NCBI GenBank assembly: GCA_020091685.1
Contig: CM034613.1
Coordinates: 1,702,345-1,766,344, forward strand
Direction: 5' to 3'
Length of the DNA: 64,000 nucleotides
Origin: Lutjanus erythropterus
Lineage: Eukaryota; Chordata; Actinopteri; Lutjaniformes; Lutjanidae
A program made the translations under genes and the position numbers. Below, one piece after another: positions 58,871-64,000 of the stretch. Position 1 is the first letter of the stretch; every line of letters starts with the position of its first letter. Under the pieces are notes generated by a model. That model saw nothing but the letters and a program-made list of their open reading frames with translations, made no database searches and was not told the DNA's origin.

Positions 58871-59459
58871 CTCTGTGGCAAACAAAAGTTTAGGATATTG
58901 ACAGTTTTTGTTCAGCAAGATAATCTTCACAAATAAACACACTTTAATGAAAATGCAATCACCACAAGTAAAAAGCTAACATTAGGCTACAGACAAACTA
59001 TGCCTCGATCACATGACTTTAACGTCATCACCACTAAGTGACTGGTGTTCACAACCATCTTTTTATGACATGTAAATGCTTCAAAATTCAAGAGTGGGTT
59101 ATTTGCTGGTGCTTCTTATGTTATACAACACAACATGAAAATCCCTTCAGCTTGTGTTAACCACAGACCTTATTTCACATCTAACCAAAAACCCATCCAT
59201 AAAACTCATTGACTTCGAGATGAGAGAACTGGGAGTGCAAAAATGAAACTTATTTGCAGGTTTTAGGATTCATTCCAGCAACTATCTATTTAGTTAACCT
59301 TGCCATTGGTTGGATGGACTTTTCAAAAGTTTGCAGTCAAACTCAAGAAGTCCAACAAGCCAAGAAACTCAATCAGCTAGTCAAACAGACAGGTAGGAAA
59401 CAAACCCCCAGGGTTAGCCAAACGTATTTGAGGTGGTCACTGTTGTGAGGACAAAGGTG

Positions 59460-60120
59460 GGATGAAGTCATAGTTTTGCAATTAATAGTAAAAAGTGAAA
59501 GTAAATTTCATGTCTTTGCACTCAAGCCCCCAGTCACGATAGGCAAGTTTTCGAGTCATGTGTCAAGTTGAGACTGATATATCCCAAATCAAGTCACTAG
59601 TCTTAAACTGTGAGTTTTTAAACAAGGCGAAACTAGTGTAATCCCTTTGTAACAACAGAGCTTTGACTTCTTGTTCTTTTTGCAACTTCAAATGTAGAAC
59701 AAAGTTGTGAGTTCTTGCATCTCCATCTACAATTTTCAACCCCCACATTTTGTATACTATAATTCCTTTATTGTTGATCATGGCATAGTTTTTGTACGTG
59801 AACGAAATTACCTAGTGTTAGTTCTTCTCGGTTCTCTCCTACAACTTGACTGGATACTGTTGGATTGGTTCAAACAAGGTAGATCTTGGGAATTAAGTAT
59901 CGATTTGCTGAGAATGATAACATTAGTTGATTCAGGAAATGAAGGAAAATGATTCATGGATTTACACACTTTTTCAAGGTATCAAGTATTTTCAAGTCAA
60001 AAGACTCAAGTGCAAGTGAAGTCACAAGTTATTTGTGTGAAGGCCCAAGTCAAGTTGCAAGTCTTTTTTAGTCTTAATTCATCAACTTTGTGACTTTTCC
60101 ACCTTTTGGCTTGGGGGAAG
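59460..60120. repeat. CAAGTC-rich dispersed repeat with a family D insert
   Basis: GTCAAGTTGAGAC, AAGTCACTAGTC, CAAGTCACAAG and CCAAGTCAAGTTGCAAGTCT recur here, as in a common fish repeat. The family D block (GGTTCTCTCCTACAACTTGA, GGAAATGAAGGAAAATGA) lies at 59815-59980 between the two halves. Confidence 0.55.
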
Positions 60121-60365
60121 GTATCACATATTTTCAAGTCAAAATGTTGATTTGCTGGTTCTTTGTCTGTTTGTTTGTTTGTTTGGTTGGTTGGTTGGTT
60201 GGCTGGTTGGTTGATTTACAACCTGTCTGACTCTGACTGGTCATGCTTTTAATAACATATGTCAATGTATGTTCAGTAACATACTTCTTCATCTTTTGGC
60301 TAGGTGGAAGGTATCAAGTATTTACAAGTCAAAGGGTTGGTTGGTTGGTTGGTTTACAACCCATC
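60110..60365 (+). repeat. GTTT/GGTT microsatellites in a duplicated block
   Basis: (GTTT)n then (GGTT)n at about 60168-60213 and (GGTT)n at 60334-60350. GGTATCANNTATTTNCAAGTC precedes both, so the block is duplicated about 190 bp apart. Confidence 0.75.
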
Positions 60366-61519
60366 TAATTGTTTGACTGCTTGTGTTTTTTGTATACTCA
60401 GACTTTGCTGTAGCAATTAACTTGCTTAACTAAAAATATAAGGCCCATATATAAATCAAAATGATCCTAAATATAATGGCATAAAACAAAACCCACATGA
60501 GGGCAATATTTAATATTTACACCCTGATTTTGCCGTAGCACCCAACAGCAATGTCAAATGTCAGAAGGCTATTTTTCCCAGATCAGTTTCACTTCACTTT
60601 CAATCAAGAAATTTTGGGATTTTGGGTGGAGGCACTATCAACAGCCAGTTTATCCTTACTTACCCCTGTGCTTTATTTCCTGAAATTGTTCAAAAATGCT
60701 GATTAATTTCTGTTTCTCAGAATTACAAACTGTGATGCTCTATGAGACAGCTCACAAGCTGTTGTCATACCTTATGTTGCATAGCAACAAGCATGATGTA
60801 ACCATATGGTGTAAGGTGCCTCAAGCCACAGCGCTTGTAGCCGATCTTTGAGGTGTATGATCTCAGCACCTGGCCATATAATTACTGAGTCACTGGTGTC
60901 ACTCAGAAACCCTGTCCCCATCTTACTGATTGTCCCTCCATAGATATGAAATATCAGCACAAAATCTCAACTTCAGTGGGAAAAAAAAAAACATTGTGAC
61001 CTTCAGAGAGCTATTTCTGTCATCTGTTTGTGTCTCTAGTTGACTGCTTTCTGAATTGCAGTGACTAGTGCTTAATGATGAGAGCAGAGAACAAAGGTTA
61101 GAGTCTCAAACATTCCCCTTCACTTTCATCTCTACTCTCAGGGTCAGGCCCGTCTACAAACAGGGTCATGTGAGCCGGCCTCCTTTGATATTCAAATCGA
61201 CCTGATGAGTGCTACAGGTGCATTCTCTCCGTCTCCCCGTCTCTGTGTCGGAACGTTTCCTGGTGTCGGTCTCTCTTGCTCTTTTTCTTCATTTTCTATA
61301 ACCTTACTGCATCCCAGACAGTAGGGCTATTTAGGAGCAGACAGGACTGCAGGACACATACTCCATCACAGCATAGCAGCACACACACACACACTAATGT
61401 AGCTCTGTTGCTTGCTGCATAGTACTAGATGAGTTTATATTCACGAGGAGAAACTTGTGGATTATGTAAGCTATGCATTGAGCATACTGATAAAATATGT
61501 GTGGTAGCTGTATCTGTGC
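60366..61519. other. No gene recognised; unassigned stretch at 61140-61330
   Basis: 61140-61330 is free of obvious repeats and has TCCTTTGATATTCAAAT, a TCF-like word. Weak candidate for a regulatory element. Confidence 0.25.
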
Positions 61520-62110
61520 TACAGTGGCACGACACAAGACTCGACTTGGAATTAATGACTTGAGATTTGACCAAGGCTTGAGACACATTACTTTTTTCAT
61601 TAAATATTTGCATTTTTCGTGATGTAGAGTAGTTAAGTTTTGTTTTTAGTTTGTAGTGCAGTCTGTGCAAACCTGAGAACCTTACCCAATACAGCAATCA
61701 TGGATTGGACTAGTCCAAAATTAAGACATTTGGGTGCATGTAGTAAGAAGAGACAAGAGGTGTACAGGTCATAAATCAGTCATCACAAAACCCACTTACA
61801 AAGGTACACAAATGTGCCTTCTTGTGAACTTATTGGTTGGTCAAGCATTAGCTACAAAGCTAACCTTAAGTTTTATATAATTTAGACTTTCCTTTGATTC
61901 CATATTGAGAAGACATATTGTTAATGTAAAAGACACTCAGTGGGCTAACTCAGGCCATTTAACCAGTTACACTATGCAGGCATCTTACTAGCTAACTTGT
62001 CACTTGTTTGATTTGAGTAATGACTTGACTTGTCATGCTTGGCTTATAGCAGGGACTCCACTTGCTTGATTCTCACCAGAGTAACTTGGGACTTGCCTGA
62101 AGCTTTAAGG
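61520..62110. repeat. CAAGTC/GACTTG-rich dispersed repeat, second copy
   Basis: CAAGACTCGACTTGG and GACTTGAGATTTGACC (61535-61573) and, at 62020-62100, GACTTGACTTGTCATGC and GGGACTTGCC; likely the two ends of one element. Confidence 0.5.
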
Positions 62111-63462
62111 TTGCCGCTGCTGTGCGTCTGTGCCGTCACTATATTGGAGCTTTCAAGGTCCGCTAGCAAACTAGTCTTGTATAGACCTTATTTGCATTTC
62201 TTTAAACCAGTCACAAACATCTTGCCCAGGATGCAGTGGAGGTGGAACTTGTTATGGTGGAACATTTGCACATCGGGAGTTCTGGCATTAAAATGACTAT
62301 ATCCATGCAAAAGAAAAGGTAGCAGCTGTTAGCTTGTTTACGTGAGCATCCCAGGCACAAATCTGGCATTTTCAGCATGTAGATTACAGCTTGGAGGTTG
62401 TTCTTGTTTCCCACAGACTTTGAAAACGTAGATAGTGGACACCGCAATGCTGCTTGAAACAAGCGACCAATAGCAGACTTATACCTGCAGTGTGCAACCA
62501 GTGAGTCAGACTACTCGTAAACAAATGAGAGATGCAAACTTCACTACAAAATCAACTGTGACTCAGTTAAACTGAATCGATTTTCATTCAATTTGATTTG
62601 TTCTAAACTTTACACATTGTAAGTGATAGTGGTTACTTACTGGAATAAAATTCAGTTATAGGGGTAGTTCAATCAGAGCGTTAACCTTCTGATAACCAAC
62701 CACATCACCTCACATAAGAAAGTGTGCATCTACTCACGGACAAGAGGCTTGTGTTAATGAAAGCGCAGGATGTAAACATTAATGGCGTCCTCCTTGGCTG
62801 AGTTGTAACGTTAGCACAGTTAGTGGGTGTGGTTAGGTTGAGAGAAAGTAGTTCCTATGTGAAAATGCTAACAACAAGGTCTGTGGATTATCTTGAGTAA
62901 CCAGGTTGTGATTTATGGAAAGAGACATTACTGTTGATTTGAGTTTGTTTGTTTGTTTGTTTTTGGGTGCCACCAACTGAGTGGCATCTAAAAAAAATGT
63001 ATATATGTAGATATTCCTACAGCCTCATCTTTTCATTATGCCTCAGCATTCCTGCATTAAGTTACCTGCTTGCTAACCTGCTAAGCTTCAGCATCTGTAG
63101 CTTCTAGACACTGACAGTTTTGCCATTGCTTATCAAACGCAATCTCATGACATGTGAACAACAAACGTATCATATACATAACTTCCAGTGTGGTCACCAC
63201 AAGCTCACAAGATCCATTTCATGCCAACATGAAGACCACATTTAAAGCTATAACATGTTAATATTTCTGCCTTATCTTTTTTTATCCCAATTTTTATTAT
63301 CCCAAATTTTCTAACAATGTTGAAACCCAAAGAAATCTGGTATTTATAAGGTAACAGTGTGTTTCCTCAGTAACATCCAGGGAAACACAAGATTTGTTGG
63401 ATATGTCGCAGTATGAGGCAGGAAGTCTGGAAACATGACTAAGCCTAATGTGAAAACTAGAT
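62111..63462. other. Nothing recognised
   Basis: AT-rich; short GTTT microsatellite at 62945-62962. Confidence 0.4.
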
Positions 63463-63545
63463 CAGTGGTTCCCAAAGTGTGGACTGGGGACCATTGATTG
63501 GCCATGAAGGCTCTGCTGGTGGACCTTGAGAAGTCATGAAAAATA
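63463..63545 (+). mobile_element. hAT-like element end
   Basis: CAGTGGTTCCCAAAGTGTGG resembles the terminus of hAT-family elements. The other end is not seen. Confidence 0.45.
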
Positions 63546-64000
63546 AATAAAGCATTTTTAAGTTTCAATTTTATAGTTTTTACATTACCATAAAATATTT
63601 GAATAATATCATATAATATGCAATTAATTTTAAAAAGTAATCAAAACTAATAAAACAAAGCCATGGGATTTAAATAACGTGTATTTCTTCATTTATCTGA
63701 CGTAGTTTAACAGGTGTTACACTGTATTTAGTAACCTGTCACATTCACACTGAATGTATCTGGAATGGACTATATGACACTACAGGTAGTGGAGCATTTT
63801 TGATTTTGGGGGTGAACTGTCCCTTTAAACCCTTAAGCATGCGCTTGATTTTAAAATAACAAAGGAGGGAAACAACAAGCAAAAAATGGAATGGAAGCAG
63901 AAAGAGAAAAGTGAAAGAGATGGAAGGTTTGGAGGCTGGATTTGGTGGGTGGGGGAGGGGAACAGAACCGTTCATAACACTGGCTTGTAGGATTTGTACA
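63546..64000. other. Nothing coding; repeat end near 63800
   Basis: TTTGGGGGTGAACTGTCCCT at 63807 is an inverted repeat-family terminus like that at 20545. Confidence 0.4.

Noticed and set aside
1-64000. tRNA, rRNA, known microRNA genes or CRISPR-like arrays
   Set aside because: None recognised; the regular arrays lack conserved repeats with unique spacers and the genome is vertebrate.

Overview
The window looks like a stretch of a percomorph-type teleost chromosome. The evidence is one vertebrate housekeeping gene with GT-AG introns, a very high load of short non-autonomous DNA transposons (MITEs), a tRNA-derived SINE, LINE 3' ends with the TTTATT/TTATC tail common in fish, AC-rich microsatellites and AT-rich intergenic DNA. 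Most open frames here are chance frames in low-complexity repeats.

The only complete protein gene I can support is rce1 (CAAX prenyl protease 2), on the minus strand from 44920 down to 33168. It has eight exons and 322 codons. All seven introns have GT-AG ends and matching phases, and the catalytic residues are intact. A CpG-bearing promoter lies at about 44921-45180. Intron 7 (33398-37873) has been expanded by a nearly intact 2.6-kb hAT-type DNA transposon (33688-36291, perfect 8-bp target duplication, transposase frame interrupted by a single TGA) and an old Ty3/Gypsy pol fragment (36650-37533). Intron 5 holds a near-perfect 212-bp palindromic MITE.

Left of rce1 (1-33 kb) I see no convincing exon. 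The DNA is a mosaic of MITE families, several of them present in two to four copies. It also holds long degenerate arrays (2.1-2.7, 5.9-6.8, 9.4-10.1, 14.8-15.75, 16.8-17.8, 29.8-30.35 and 31.8-32.3 kb), a LINE fragment (21.55-21.93 kb) and a small CpG-rich islet at 16.2 kb that could be a promoter or first exon. At least two clear nested insertions allow relative dating: a 418-bp MITE inside an element at 27.0-28.1 kb, and a 499-bp MITE inside an element at 56.5-57.4 kb.

Right of rce1 (45-64 kb) there are more MITEs, a LINE 3' tail with a TAAGA microsatellite (49.7-50.1 kb), a CpG-rich segment at 51.63-52.0 kb that could be the first exon of a plus-strand gene leaving the window, a three-unit tandem repeat of about 420 bp (53.3-54.5 kb), and one exon-like 73-bp open segment at 57736-57808 flanked by good splice signals. 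I found no CRISPR, operon or other prokaryotic feature. I did not find a clear undescribed system; the best leads are the nearly whole hAT element, the large hairpin-forming inverted repeats, the CTCF-like motifs (some carried by repeats), and the orphan exon and CpG candidates.
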